Positions 1 to 7,656 of a stretch of DNA of 17,052 nucleotides are shown here, one piece after another. The stretch covers positions 1 to 17,052 of the forward strand of contig JBAXQC010000059.1 of the NCBI GenBank assembly GCA_037131955.1, read 5' to 3'. The position numbers and the translations under genes were made by a program. Every line of letters starts with the position of its first letter. Positions within the stretch are counted from its first letter, which is position 1. The stretch comes from CAIMMJ01 sp037131955. GTDB lineage: Bacteria > Bacteroidota > Bacteroidia > UBA4408. The notes beneath the pieces are model-generated. The model made no database searches, was not told the origin of the DNA, and worked only from the letters and a program-made list of their open reading frames with translations.

Positions 1-1466
1 CTAACTTTTACCAATGGATCGGCATGTTCAAGATACCAACCAGCAACTGCATGTCCAGCTTCGTGATAAGCTACAATTTTCTTTTCTTCCGGAGAAATTA
101 ATTTGTTTTTCTTTTCCAAACCGCCAATTACTCTGTCTATTGCATCATTAAAATCTTGCATGTCTACCAAAGATTTGTTGTGACGGGCAGCAATTAAGGC
201 AGCTTCATTGCAAACGTTTGCAATTTCGGCTCCTGCAAATCCTGGAGTTTGAACTGCCAATTTTTGTGCGTCCACTTCACCTGCAACTTTTAAAGGTTTT
301 AAATGTACCTTAAAAATAGCTTCTCTACCAATTACATCCGGTTTATCAACAGATATCATTCTGTCAAATCTTCCTGGTCTTAGTAAGGCACTGTCTAAAA
401 CATCAGGGCGATTTGTTGCAGCAAGAATAATGATACCTGAATTTGTACCAAATCCATCCATTTCTACCAATAAAGAATTTAATGTATTTTCTCGTTCATC
501 ATTACCCCCTTGGTATGCACCTTTTCCTCTTGAGCGACCAACGGCATCAATTTCATCAATAAAAATAATGCAAGGTGCTTTTTGTTTGGCTTGATTAAAT
601 AAATCTCTAACTCTTGCGGCACCAACACCTACAAACATCTCAACAAAGTCGGAACCCGACAATGAAAAGAAAGGTACATTTGCTTCGCCGGCAACTGCTT
701 TTGCCAATAATGTTTTTCCAGTTCCTGGAGGTCCCACTAATAGTGCACCTTTGGGGATTTTTCCTCCTAGAGTTGTAAATTTTGTAGGATTTTTAAGAAA
801 CGATACAATTTCTTCTACTTCTTCTTTTGCTTCCTCCAATCCTGCAACATCGGCAAACGTTATTTTAATTTTATCTTCGGCATCATAAAGCGAAGCTCTT
901 GATTTGCCAATATTAAAAATTTGACCTCCTGGTCCAGAACCTCCTGACATTCTTCTCATGATAAATACCCAAAGGCCAATCATAATTAGAACAGGAAAAA
1001 TCCATTCAAAAATGCTTAATCCCCAATTTTTCCTTTCTTCGTAAGTGGGACTAATTTTTTCGCTGCTATTTACAGCAGATTGTGCTTCGGCAAGTTTTCT
1101 TTCAAAACTATCTACCGAACCTACTTCAATAATATATTGAGGGACTACTCTTCCAGATTTTTTACTTGCATCTTTGTACTCAGGTTTATTAAATGCTTCA
1201 GATTTTATAAATATTTCTGCATCTTCTTTGTTTACAATAATAATTTTTTCTACATCTCCATTTTTCAACATTTGATTTTCGAACCTAGACCAAGATATTG
1301 ACTTAGCGCCACCTTGAAAATCATAAAGTTGAATGGCAATAAATATTCCAATGATTATAGCATATATCCAATAAAAATTAAATCCGTTTGAATTTGGTTT
1401 TTTAGGATTTTTATTTTGAAAAGGATTTCCTTTTAATTTGTTTTTTTTCTTGTTTTCTTCAGACAT
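1..1466 (-). CDS. ftsH: ATP-dependent zinc metalloprotease FtsH (C-terminus cut by window edge)
   Basis: Membrane-anchored AAA+ protease that degrades misassembled membrane proteins and short-lived regulators. The reverse-strand reading frame is open from ATG at 1466 to the left edge, giving 488 codons; the family is usually about 650 residues, so part of the protease domain is missing here. Visible in order: a Lys/Asn-rich cytoplasmic tail, a first membrane helix (about residues 32-46), a periplasmic FtsH extracellular domain, a second membrane helix (about 148-168), Walker A GPPGTGKT at 245-252, Walker B FIDEID at 302-307, the second region of homology containing RPGRFDR, and the zinc-binding HEAGH at 468-472 (bases 51-65). 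It lies 40 bases downstream of rsfS in the same direction and has no -7 motif of its own in the gap, so co-transcription with rsfS is likely. Assignment is essentially certain. Confidence 0.98.
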   Translation of the reverse strand, partial: MSEENKKKNKLKGNPFQNKNPKKPNSNGFNFYWIYAIIIGIFIAIQLYDFQGGAKSISWSRFENQMLKNGDVEKIIIVNKEDAEIFIKSEAFNKPEYKDASKKSGRVVPQYIIEVGSVDSFERKLAEAQSAVNSSEKISPTYEERKNWGLSIFEWIFPVLIMIGLWVFIMRRMSGGSGPGGQIFNIGKSRASLYDAEDKIKITFADVAGLEEAKEEVEEIVSFLKNPTKFTTLGGKIPKGALLVGPPGTGKTLLAKAVAGEANVPFFSLSGSDFVEMFVGVGAARVRDLFNQAKQKAPCIIFIDEIDAVGRSRGKGAYQGGNDERENTLNSLLVEMDGFGTNSGIIILAATNRPDVLDSALLRPGRFDRMISVDKPDVIGREAIFKVHLKPLKVAGEVDAQKLAVQTPGFAGAEIANVCNEAALIAARHNKSLVDMQDFNDAIDRVIGGLEKKNKLISPEEKKIVAYHEAGHAVAGWYLEHADPLVKV

Positions 1467-1506
1467 TTTTAATTTTTAATTATTGATGAAACAACAATTC
1501 TTGATT

Positions 1507-1890
1507 TTAGTTTATTTCTTTTACTTCTTCTAATTCGGCATCTGCCCAAAGTTTTTCAAGATTGTAAAATTCTCTGGTTTCTGTTTTAAAAATATGGACT
1601 ACCACATTAAAATAATCCAGTAGAATCCATTCTAAGTTTGTGAATCCTTCGGCGTGAGAGGGGTTTTCTCCAGTAGCTTTTTTTACTTCTATGTGAACAG
1701 AATCAGCAATTGCTTCAACCTGTGTTCCTGAATCTGCATTGCAAATGATAAAAAAATCACAAATGCTATTTTCTACATTTTTTAAATTTAGGACCATAAT
1801 ATTTTGCCCTTTCTTTTCTTGGATACCTCTTATAACTGCATTTTTTAATACAATAGAAGCATCTTCAATTTTAATTTTCTTTTTTGCCAT
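1507..1890 (-). CDS. rsfS: Ribosomal silencing factor RsfS (Iojap/YbeB family)
   Basis: A 127-residue protein of the RsfS/Iojap family. Members bind ribosomal protein uL14 on the 50S subunit and block joining with the 30S subunit, lowering translation in starvation or stationary phase. The family pattern is clear: the core with CDFFIICNADSGTQVEAIAD (about residues 44-63), then the conserved E-G-x-x-x-x-E-W-I-L-L-D-Y stretch (about 81-93) and VVVHIF just after it. The acidic C-terminal tail and length fit the family. The start is ATG at 1890, with an exact TAnnTTTG motif 20 bases upstream on the same strand. It is followed 40 bases later by ftsH and is divergent from birA. As I recall, this birA / rsfS-ftsH arrangement is common in Bacteroidota; that is background knowledge and is not shown by this window alone. 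Confidence 0.95.
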   Translation of the reverse strand: MAKKKIKIEDASIVLKNAVIRGIQEKKGQNIMVLNLKNVENSICDFFIICNADSGTQVEAIADSVHIEVKKATGENPSHAEGFTNLEWILLDYFNVVVHIFKTETREFYNLEKLWADAELEEVKEIN

Positions 1891-1909
1891 TAAGTTTAGT
1901 ATAATTTGG

Positions 1910-1917
1910 CAAAAGTA
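1910..1917 (-). promoter_or_regulatory. Candidate -7 promoter element for rsfS-ftsH
   Basis: On the minus strand the bases read TACTTTTG, an exact match to the Bacteroidota sigma-ABfr -7 consensus TAnnTTTG, ending 20 bases before the rsfS ATG. That spacing allows a short leader. I see no convincing TTG or TTTG -33 element about 17-20 bases further upstream, so this is a motif match at the right place, without independent support. Confidence 0.45.
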
Positions 1918-1999
1918 GATAATTTTATCACTTTTGAGTCTTTATTTCTTTCTGTAATAAGATATTTAAGTTTTATGTTCATTATTAAATTGTTTGGTT

Positions 2000-2779
2000 A
2001 TGGTTGATAAGACGATTTTCGTTGGGAAATATTTTAAAGAATTAGAATCTGTAGATTCAACTAACTCATTTGCAGCAGAATTAGTTAAGAAAAATGAAGC
2101 AAAACATGGAATGATTGTTTTTACAACTAATCAAACCAAAGGCAAAGGACAAAGAGAAAAAGTGTGGAATTCAGAACAAAAAAAGAACCTAACCTTCTCT
2201 TTAACAATAAAAACAGATTTTCTTTTAGTTTCGGAACAATTTTTTTTAAGCATGGCAATATCAAATGCAGTGTGGGAATATATTTATAAAAAATTAGAAG
2301 GGTTAGATGCAACAGTATTTATTAAGTGGCCAAATGACGTTTTAATAGATAATCAAAAAGTAGCTGGAATTTTAATAGAAAACACTATAAATACTAACAA
2401 TTTAGGTTGGTCTATTGTTGGAATAGGAATCAACCTTAATCAGGAAAATTTTGAGTTGTTATACCCTTCAAATTTTAAACCTGTTTCATTAAAACACTTT
2501 TTAAAGAATGATTTAAATATTATTTCTGAACTTGAATTATTGTCAGAGTATCTGGAAAAATGGCTATTTAAACTAAATAAAAGAGAATTCAAACTAATTA
2601 CAGAAACATATAAACAATGTTTATGGAATATTGGGAGAACAATAAAATTTGAAAACAAAGAAAATGAGTTAATTGACGGTTTGTTTCTAAATATTGATGA
2701 ATCGGGTGTTCCAATAATTATTGATTTAAACGGAAAAACTTACTATTTTTCAGAGACAAAATCAGTAATTTACAATTAA
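2000..2779 (+). CDS. birA: Biotin--[acetyl-CoA-carboxylase] ligase, monofunctional
   Basis: Activates biotin with ATP to biotinyl-AMP and transfers it to the lysine of the biotin carboxyl carrier protein, supporting fatty-acid synthesis. The 259-residue protein begins directly with the catalytic domain: ESVDSTN near residues 16-22, the biotinyl-AMP-binding loop TKGKGQREKVW (46-56, a variant of GRGRxGR), KWPND (109-113), KVAGILIE (120-127) and GIGIN (141-145). There is no N-terminal helix-turn-helix, so it is not expected to act as the DNA-binding biotin repressor found in E. coli. The C-terminal about 50 residues resemble the small SH3-like cap domain. I chose ATG at 2000; an in-frame TTG two codons earlier (1994) would add only two residues and is less likely. 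It is divergent from rsfS and precedes the polysaccharide cluster by 83 bases. Confidence 0.93.
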   Translation: MVDKTIFVGKYFKELESVDSTNSFAAELVKKNEAKHGMIVFTTNQTKGKGQREKVWNSEQKKNLTFSLTIKTDFLLVSEQFFLSMAISNAVWEYIYKKLEGLDATVFIKWPNDVLIDNQKVAGILIENTINTNNLGWSIVGIGINLNQENFELLYPSNFKPVSLKHFLKNDLNIISELELLSEYLEKWLFKLNKREFKLITETYKQCLWNIGRTIKFENKENELIDGLFLNIDESGVPIIIDLNGKTYYFSETKSVIYN

Positions 2780-2814
2780 TTAATTCTGTGCATAAGAAAA
2801 ACAAAACTTCAAGA

Positions 2815-2829
2815 ATTACTTTTAGTAAT
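2815..2829. repeat. Short perfect inverted repeat upstream of the export cluster
   Basis: ATTACT, a TTT spacer and AGTAAT form a perfect 6-base-arm palindrome between birA and the wza-like gene. It lies just upstream of a -7-like motif, roughly where the -33 region would be, so it could be a small operator or a weak hairpin after birA. The stem is short and AT-rich and there is no following T-run, so a strong intrinsic terminator is unlikely. Chance occurrence in AT-rich DNA is a real possibility. Confidence 0.3.
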
Positions 2830-2838
2830 ATTTATTGC

Positions 2839-2846
2839 TAAATTTG
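2839..2846 (+). promoter_or_regulatory. Candidate -7 promoter element for the polysaccharide export operon
   Basis: TAAATTTG exactly matches the Bacteroidota TAnnTTTG -7 consensus and ends 16 bases before the ATG of the wza-like gene, in an 83-base intergenic gap. A clear -33 TTTG is missing at the expected spacing; only a TTTA lies near 2820-2823. It is the only good promoter candidate for the six-gene run down to uvrA, because the following genes are separated by at most 22 bases or overlap. Confidence 0.45.
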
Positions 2847-2862
2847 CGGTTTAATATTAATT

Positions 2863-3621
2863 ATGGTTAAAAAATTATTTCTATTCTTCATAATAATTGG
2901 CAGCTCATTTGCACTCCATAGCTGTAAAACACTGTATCCAAATAGTATGTTAAAAACCCCAAAAGACTACAAGTACAGCGAAATAAAGAAAACAGCATTG
3001 CAAGAATTTAAAATAGGAGTCCACGATGTTATTTCATTTAATTTGTTTAGCAACGATGGTTTTAAGGTCATTGACTTAAATTCTTTTATTGCTGGTGAAA
3101 AAGGAGCAGGTGTTTCATTTATTGTGGAATTAGATGGTACAATTAAATTGCCAATTTTAGGGAGGATATCACTTTTAGGCATGACCGCCAGAGAAGCAGA
3201 AATCTTTTTAGAAGAAAAGTTTTCCGAGTTTTATGTAAAGCCTTTTGTTATGCTAAAAGTAAATAACAGAAAAGTTATTTTGTTTCCAGGTGCCGAGGGA
3301 ACTGCAAAAATAGTACCATTGCCAAATACTAGTACAACACTGATGGAGCTATTAGCATCTGTAGGCGGAATTCCAAATGATGGAAAGGCTTACTTTATAA
3401 AACTCATCAGAGGCAACATTGAGAATCCAGAAGTTTATCTAATAGATTTTTCTACTTTGGAGGGAGTTCAAAAAGGTAATATGCTAATGCAATCCAACGA
3501 TATTGTATACGTTGATTCCAGACCTAGAATGGCGAATAAATTATTGACAGAGATACTACCTTACTTCTCAATATTAAATACTTTATTAATTTCATATACC
3601 GTTTTTCTCAGGTTTAAATAA
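2863..3621 (+). CDS. wza: Polysaccharide export lipoprotein, Wza/OtnA family
   Basis: Outer-membrane component of a capsule or exopolysaccharide export channel. The 252-residue protein has a short basic N-terminus, a hydrophobic segment and a lipobox ending in Cys21 (LHSC), indicating lipoprotein processing. Residues about 48-125 form a poly-export domain: the KIGVHDVISFNLF start, then VELDGTIKLPILGRI, then TAREAEIFLEE. A SLBB-type domain follows at about 133-200. A hydrophobic C-terminal segment (about 229-248) corresponds in position to the membrane-spanning helix that forms the Wza barrel. At 252 residues it is shorter than E. coli Wza (about 380), as is common in Bacteroidota, and it has fewer SLBB modules. 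Its stop overlaps the start of the wzc-like gene by one base (TAATG), implying coupled translation. Confidence 0.92.
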   Translation: MVKKLFLFFIIIGSSFALHSCKTLYPNSMLKTPKDYKYSEIKKTALQEFKIGVHDVISFNLFSNDGFKVIDLNSFIAGEKGAGVSFIVELDGTIKLPILGRISLLGMTAREAEIFLEEKFSEFYVKPFVMLKVNNRKVILFPGAEGTAKIVPLPNTSTTLMELLASVGGIPNDGKAYFIKLIRGNIENPEVYLIDFSTLEGVQKGNMLMQSNDIVYVDSRPRMANKLLTEILPYFSILNTLLISYTVFLRFK

Positions 3622-6023
3622 TGGAGAGGACTAAAATAGGCTCAATTATTGGTGATCAGTTTGACCCTCAATTATTCTTTTATATAGTAAGGAAAAATGC
3701 TATATTTATAGGCCTTTTTTTTACTATAACCTTAACATCGGCCTTTCTATATGTTAGGTACGAAACAGAAATTTATGACGCTAGCAGTATTATTCAAATA
3801 AGTAGTCAAAATAGCGCCAAAAACATACTAAATGTAAAAGATATTATGGATTCAGAAGACGGATTAGCCGGTATTGTAGAGCTAATCAGATCTAAAGAAT
3901 TTTTAAATAATACATTAAGCAAACTACCAATTGACATTAACTATTTTACAAAAGGTACCTTTAAAGCCAATGAAACTTATACTTCTACTCCATATATAGT
4001 TAAAGCTAAGGCAAAAAATCCAAGAATATACGGAACACCTATATTCATAAAATTCTCTAATCCATTTTCATACTCTCTAGAATTTAATGTTGGAGGAAAA
4101 AAAATAGTCAAAAAATATAAAACAGATAATTGGGGTGATTTTGATTTTTTTGTTGCAAAAATTGGAGTAAAGAATTTTAACGACGTAAAAGATCAGCAAG
4201 CAAAAATAAAAGAAAAAGGATTTTATTTCACAATTAATGATCCAGATAATATTGCGGGGCCTTACATGCCTAAACTTGAAGTTATTGTTTTAAATTCAGC
4301 AGCCAAAACAGTTCAAATTTCCCTTCAACAAAATAATCCACAAAAATGTACCGACATTGTCAATCAAATTGCTGACGATTTTAAAATGTACGACGTACAA
4401 AAAAGAAGTGAAAGTACCAAAAAGGTATTGACTTTTATTGATAAATCTTTAGAAAATGTTTATGAATACCTTAAAGACTATGAAGGACAATTACAGAATT
4501 TAAAAAAGGAATTAAAAACTACAAATTTAACAAAGTATGAAAATGTATTTATTGATAAAATTAATTTGCTGGAAAAGCAGGTTCAGGCAATTCAATTAGA
4601 TAAATTATTAATTGATGAAATTGAAAAAGCCAATTTAAATGAATCAAATGCAGATTTTAATAACATTTTTTGGCTAGCCGATGATAGCAAATTTGAGTCT
4701 CCGTTGAAACCGCTGATTGATGAAATTCAAAATCTTATTCGACAAAGAGATAAATTATTGATTGAGTCTACTACAAATAACTTTGCAATAAAGTTTACGG
4801 AAACAAAAATTAAAGAGAAAAGAGAACTGCTTTTTAAACAACTTGCATTTATTAAAAAGAATATTCAAGAGAAGGAATCGATAATTAATGATAAAATATC
4901 CGAAACTCAATCTCAAATGAATAACATCCCTGATGTTGAGCTAAAATTTAGTAAAATAAACAGACTTTATACGGTAAATGAAAATTTTTACAATTTACTT
5001 TTACAGAAAAAGGCGGAATATTCAATATCTATTGCCGGATTTGTTTCTACTAACGAAATTTTAGAAAAAGCTAGGCCTTCGCAAATTCCGCTTTACCCAA
5101 ATAAAAATAATATATTTTTAGTTGCTGTTATAATCGGTCTTCTGGCATCGCTTTCTCTTGTTGTAATTAAATATTTCTTGTTCAACAATATTACCTCCAC
5201 AAATGAGATTAAAAAATATACAAATTTGTCTATTTTAGGACTTGTTCCAACTTACAAAAAACAAATACCTGTTTCTCAGTTATTGGTCGATAACAATCCA
5301 AAATCTAGTATTGCCGAAGCATTTAGATCTATAAGAACTAACATGCAGTTTATTTCTTCCGAGTCGGAATCAAAAGTTATAGCTATTACCTCAACTATTT
5401 CAGGTGAAGGAAAAACGTTTATTGCAATAAATCTCGCAGGAATAATTGCGTTTGCTGGAAAAAAAGTAATAATTTTAGACTTAGATATGCGGAAACCTAA
5501 AATTCATGCAGGTTTTAATGCACCAAACTTAAAAGGAATGAGTACTCTTTTAATAAAAAAAGATATTGTTGAAGACTGTATTCAAAAAAGTAATTTAGGA
5601 AATTTAGATTTTATTACCGCTGGTCCAATTCCGCCTAATCCTGCAGAATTAATTATTTCTAGAAACATGGATATTTTGCTTGAAGACTTAAAGAAGATAT
5701 ACGACGTAATAATTTTAGATAATCCTCCAATTGGAATTGTATCTGATGGTATTGCCAATATACAAAAAGCAGATTACCCAATTTTTGTGTTTAGGTCTAA
5801 CTACTCTAAAAGATTTTTCTTCGAAAAAATTAATAATTTAATAGATGAATACAACATTAAAAATATGTCGGTAATTCTTAATGGTGTAGATCAACTTAAC
5901 CCCGGTTATGGATACGGTTATGGATACGGTTATGGATACGGTTATGGATATGGATATGGATATTACGAAGATTTGCCGCATAAAAATGACAAATCGCTTT
6001 TTGGAAAGTTTTTTAGCAAATAA
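3621..6023 (+). CDS. wzc: Wzc-type polysaccharide co-polymerase and bacterial tyrosine kinase
   Basis: Inner-membrane protein that controls polysaccharide chain length and export and autophosphorylates on a tyrosine tail. In the 800 residues: a first membrane helix (about 27-46), a Wzz-type periplasmic domain, coiled-coil stretches (about 270-460), a GNVR-like region, a second membrane helix (about 498-520), and a cytoplasmic BY-kinase domain. The kinase has EAFRSIRTN starting at E566, Walker A SGEGKT at 594-599, Walker A' VIILDLDMR at 616-624 and Walker B VIILDNPP at 696-703. Asn701 stands where Thr is common. The C-terminus carries ten consecutive Gly-Tyr dipeptides plus Tyr782, an unusually regular version of the autophosphorylated tyrosine cluster. 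It is translationally coupled to the Wza-like gene and followed 2 bases later by rmlC. Kinase and co-polymerase are fused in one chain, as in proteobacterial Wzc. Confidence 0.95.
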   Translation: MERTKIGSIIGDQFDPQLFFYIVRKNAIFIGLFFTITLTSAFLYVRYETEIYDASSIIQISSQNSAKNILNVKDIMDSEDGLAGIVELIRSKEFLNNTLSKLPIDINYFTKGTFKANETYTSTPYIVKAKAKNPRIYGTPIFIKFSNPFSYSLEFNVGGKKIVKKYKTDNWGDFDFFVAKIGVKNFNDVKDQQAKIKEKGFYFTINDPDNIAGPYMPKLEVIVLNSAAKTVQISLQQNNPQKCTDIVNQIADDFKMYDVQKRSESTKKVLTFIDKSLENVYEYLKDYEGQLQNLKKELKTTNLTKYENVFIDKINLLEKQVQAIQLDKLLIDEIEKANLNESNADFNNIFWLADDSKFESPLKPLIDEIQNLIRQRDKLLIESTTNNFAIKFTETKIKEKRELLFKQLAFIKKNIQEKESIINDKISETQSQMNNIPDVELKFSKINRLYTVNENFYNLLLQKKAEYSISIAGFVSTNEILEKARPSQIPLYPNKNNIFLVAVIIGLLASLSLVVIKYFLFNNITSTNEIKKYTNLSILGLVPTYKKQIPVSQLLVDNNPKSSIAEAFRSIRTNMQFISSESESKVIAITSTISGEGKTFIAINLAGIIAFAGKKVIILDLDMRKPKIHAGFNAPNLKGMSTLLIKKDIVEDCIQKSNLGNLDFITAGPIPPNPAELIISRNMDILLEDLKKIYDVIILDNPPIGIVSDGIANIQKADYPIFVFRSNYSKRFFFEKINNLIDEYNIKNMSVILNGVDQLNPGYGYGYGYGYGYGYGYGYGYYEDLPHKNDKSLFGKFFSK
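5904..5963 (+). repeat. In-frame 12-base tandem repeat encoding the Gly-Tyr tail of Wzc
   Basis: Four adjacent copies of GGTTATGGATAC (5904-5951, the last ending in T) are followed by two 6-base units GGATAT (5952-5963). Each 6 bases encode Gly-Tyr, so the tract gives ten Gly-Tyr pairs (residues 762-781) and is followed by another Tyr codon. The copies are nearly identical at the DNA level including third positions, which suggests recent expansion by slippage or unequal exchange. Gain or loss of whole 6- or 12-base units would keep the reading frame. Confidence 0.95.
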
Positions 6024-6025
6024 TT

Positions 6026-6568
6026 ATGGAAATTATTGAAACAGGAATAAAAGATTTAGTAGTTATAAAACCTAAAGTTTTTAGAGACGATAGAGGATAT
6101 TTTTTTGAGTCTTTTAATAGGTCTAAACTTGATGTTTTAGGAAATGATTTAGAATTTGTTCAAGACAATCAATCATTATCTCAAAAAGACGTATTAAGAG
6201 GCTTACATTTTCAAAACCCACCTTATGCCCAAGCAAAATTAGTTTCTGTAATTCAAGGATCTGTCTTAGATGTGGCAGTTGATATTAGAAAAGAATCACC
6301 CACTTATGGAAAAAGTTTTTCTATTATATTGGATGGAATTGATAAAAATCAACTATTTATTCCAGTTGGATTTGCTCACGGTTTTAAAACTCTAGAAAAT
6401 AATACCATATTCTTTTACAAGTGCACAAACTATTACAATAAGGAAAGTGAGGGTTGTCTTTTGTGGAACGATCCAGATTTAAATATTAACTGGGACATAG
6501 AAAACCCTATGCTATCAGAAAAAGATAAAATAGGACAATTATTTGATACTTTTGTAAGTAATTTTTAA
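6026..6568 (+). CDS. rfbC: dTDP-4-dehydrorhamnose 3,5-epimerase (RmlC)
   Basis: Cupin-fold enzyme converting dTDP-4-keto-6-deoxy-glucose to dTDP-4-keto-L-rhamnose, the third step of dTDP-L-rhamnose synthesis. The 180-residue length is typical. Family landmarks: DDRGYFFESFNR (21-32), QDNQSLS (46-52), RGLHFQ (58-63) with the likely catalytic base His61, FIPVGFAHGF (111-120), the two active-site tyrosines at about Tyr131 and Tyr137, and NDPDLNINW (148-156) with the conserved aspartate. The other three rhamnose genes (rfbA, rfbB, rfbD) are not in the window and must be elsewhere if rhamnose is made. Some family members instead make other 6-deoxyhexose intermediates, so the final sugar is not certain. 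It begins 2 bases after the wzc stop, clearly in the same operon. Confidence 0.95.
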   Translation: MEIIETGIKDLVVIKPKVFRDDRGYFFESFNRSKLDVLGNDLEFVQDNQSLSQKDVLRGLHFQNPPYAQAKLVSVIQGSVLDVAVDIRKESPTYGKSFSIILDGIDKNQLFIPVGFAHGFKTLENNTIFFYKCTNYYNKESEGCLLWNDPDLNINWDIENPMLSEKDKIGQLFDTFVSNF

Positions 6569-6590
6569 ATTTGAAGTTTTAGAATATCGA

Positions 6591-7652
6591 ATGTTTAAAG
6601 CTATTTTATTATTTGTAATATCAATTTTAGTTTCTTTTTTGATTAATGGATTGTTCTTAAGGTTCTCAAGAAATTTAGGAATGAGAAACATAGAAAATGA
6701 ACAAATCCGGTGGGCAAGTACAACCAAACCAGCATTAGGAGGTTTTTCCTTCTATATCGTTTTTCTTCTTTCAATTGCGTTTTATGCAATTATTTCTGAA
6801 AGGCAATCTTTTTTAAATAATGAACAATTGCTTGGGATACTTATGTCGTCTACACTAGGTTTTTTTATAGGCTTGGCAGACGACGCATATAACACAAAAC
6901 CAATTTTAAAACTGTTGGGTCAAATATCTTGTGGGTTAATTTTAATTTTTTCAGGAACGCTGATTCATATTTCAGAAAATTTATTATTTAATCAAATTCT
7001 CACAGTTTTTTGGATTGTTGGAATAATGAATTCCATTAATATGTTAGATAATATGGATGGAATAACAACTTCGGTATCCATTTTTATTATAATTGGTGTG
7101 TTAATGGTACTTTATATAACAAAAGCACAAGAAGCCATATTCTTTTATATATCTATTGGTACACTTGGCGCTTTAATTGGTTTTTTGTTTTACAACTGGA
7201 ACCCTTCCAAAATTTATATGGGCGATACAGGTTCGCAATTTCTTGGGGCACTTTTAGGAGCTTTAGGAATAATTTGCTTTTGGGAAACACCATTTGATTT
7301 CATTCTTCATCACCCCACAAAAAAGGTATTGCTAACTCTTATTGTTTTTATTGTGCCAATTTGTGATACAACAACAGTTACCATAAACAGACTGCTTGCA
7401 AAAAAATCTCCATTTGTTGGAGGCAAAGATCATACAACTCATCATTTGTCCTATTTAGGTTTTTCTGAAAAAAAAGTAGCCTTAATTATGATGTTAATTT
7501 CTGGTATTTCTTTATTTGTTGCATATACAATGATTTCTAATTACGATTGGAATTTAAATAGAATATTTATCTATTCATTGTACTTCTTTTTGTTTTTGTT
7601 TTTGCTATACTCTACAACTTGGCTCGTTAAAAGAAAGAAGAGAAAATCTTGA
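6591..7652 (+). CDS. WecA/TagO-type undecaprenyl-phosphate GlcNAc-1-phosphate transferase
   Basis: Polytopic membrane enzyme of the MraY/WecA/TagO superfamily that moves a sugar-1-phosphate from a UDP-sugar to undecaprenyl phosphate, starting a lipid-linked glycan. The 353 residues contain about ten hydrophobic helices and the superfamily signatures: TTKPALGG (44-51), the metal-binding LADDAYNTKP (95-104), NSINMLDNMDG (147-157), FYNWNPSKIYMGDTGS (200-215) and HTTHHLSYLGFS (281-292). The HHL-type final loop favours the WecA/TagO branch over the peptidoglycan enzyme MraY. The sugar substrate (GlcNAc or another N-acetylhexosamine) cannot be fixed from sequence. It starts 22 bases after rmlC and ends 4 bases before the transglycosylase start, consistent with supplying the primed lipid carrier for the polysaccharide exported by the upstream genes. 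Confidence 0.9.
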   Translation: MFKAILLFVISILVSFLINGLFLRFSRNLGMRNIENEQIRWASTTKPALGGFSFYIVFLLSIAFYAIISERQSFLNNEQLLGILMSSTLGFFIGLADDAYNTKPILKLLGQISCGLILIFSGTLIHISENLLFNQILTVFWIVGIMNSINMLDNMDGITTSVSIFIIIGVLMVLYITKAQEAIFFYISIGTLGALIGFLFYNWNPSKIYMGDTGSQFLGALLGALGIICFWETPFDFILHHPTKKVLLTLIVFIVPICDTTTVTINRLLAKKSPFVGGKDHTTHHLSYLGFSEKKVALIMMLISGISLFVAYTMISNYDWNLNRIFIYSLYFFLFLFLLYSTTWLVKRKKRKS

Positions 7653-7656
7653 TAGA

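Noticed and set aside
1080..1301. Open frame of 73 codons on the plus strand
   Set aside because: It lies wholly antisense to the periplasmic domain of ftsH, is Phe/Tyr-rich from AT-rich antisense reading and resembles no protein.
1994..1999. TTG start two codons upstream for birA
   Set aside because: An ATG at 2000 gives a normal family N-terminus and the two extra residues add nothing.
2815..2829. Inverted repeat considered as an intrinsic terminator after birA
   Set aside because: The stem is only six AT-rich pairs and no T-run follows, so efficient termination is not supported.
5904..5963. Tandem repeat considered as a CRISPR-like or regulatory array
   Set aside because: Units are directly adjacent without spacers and sit in frame inside the Wzc tail.
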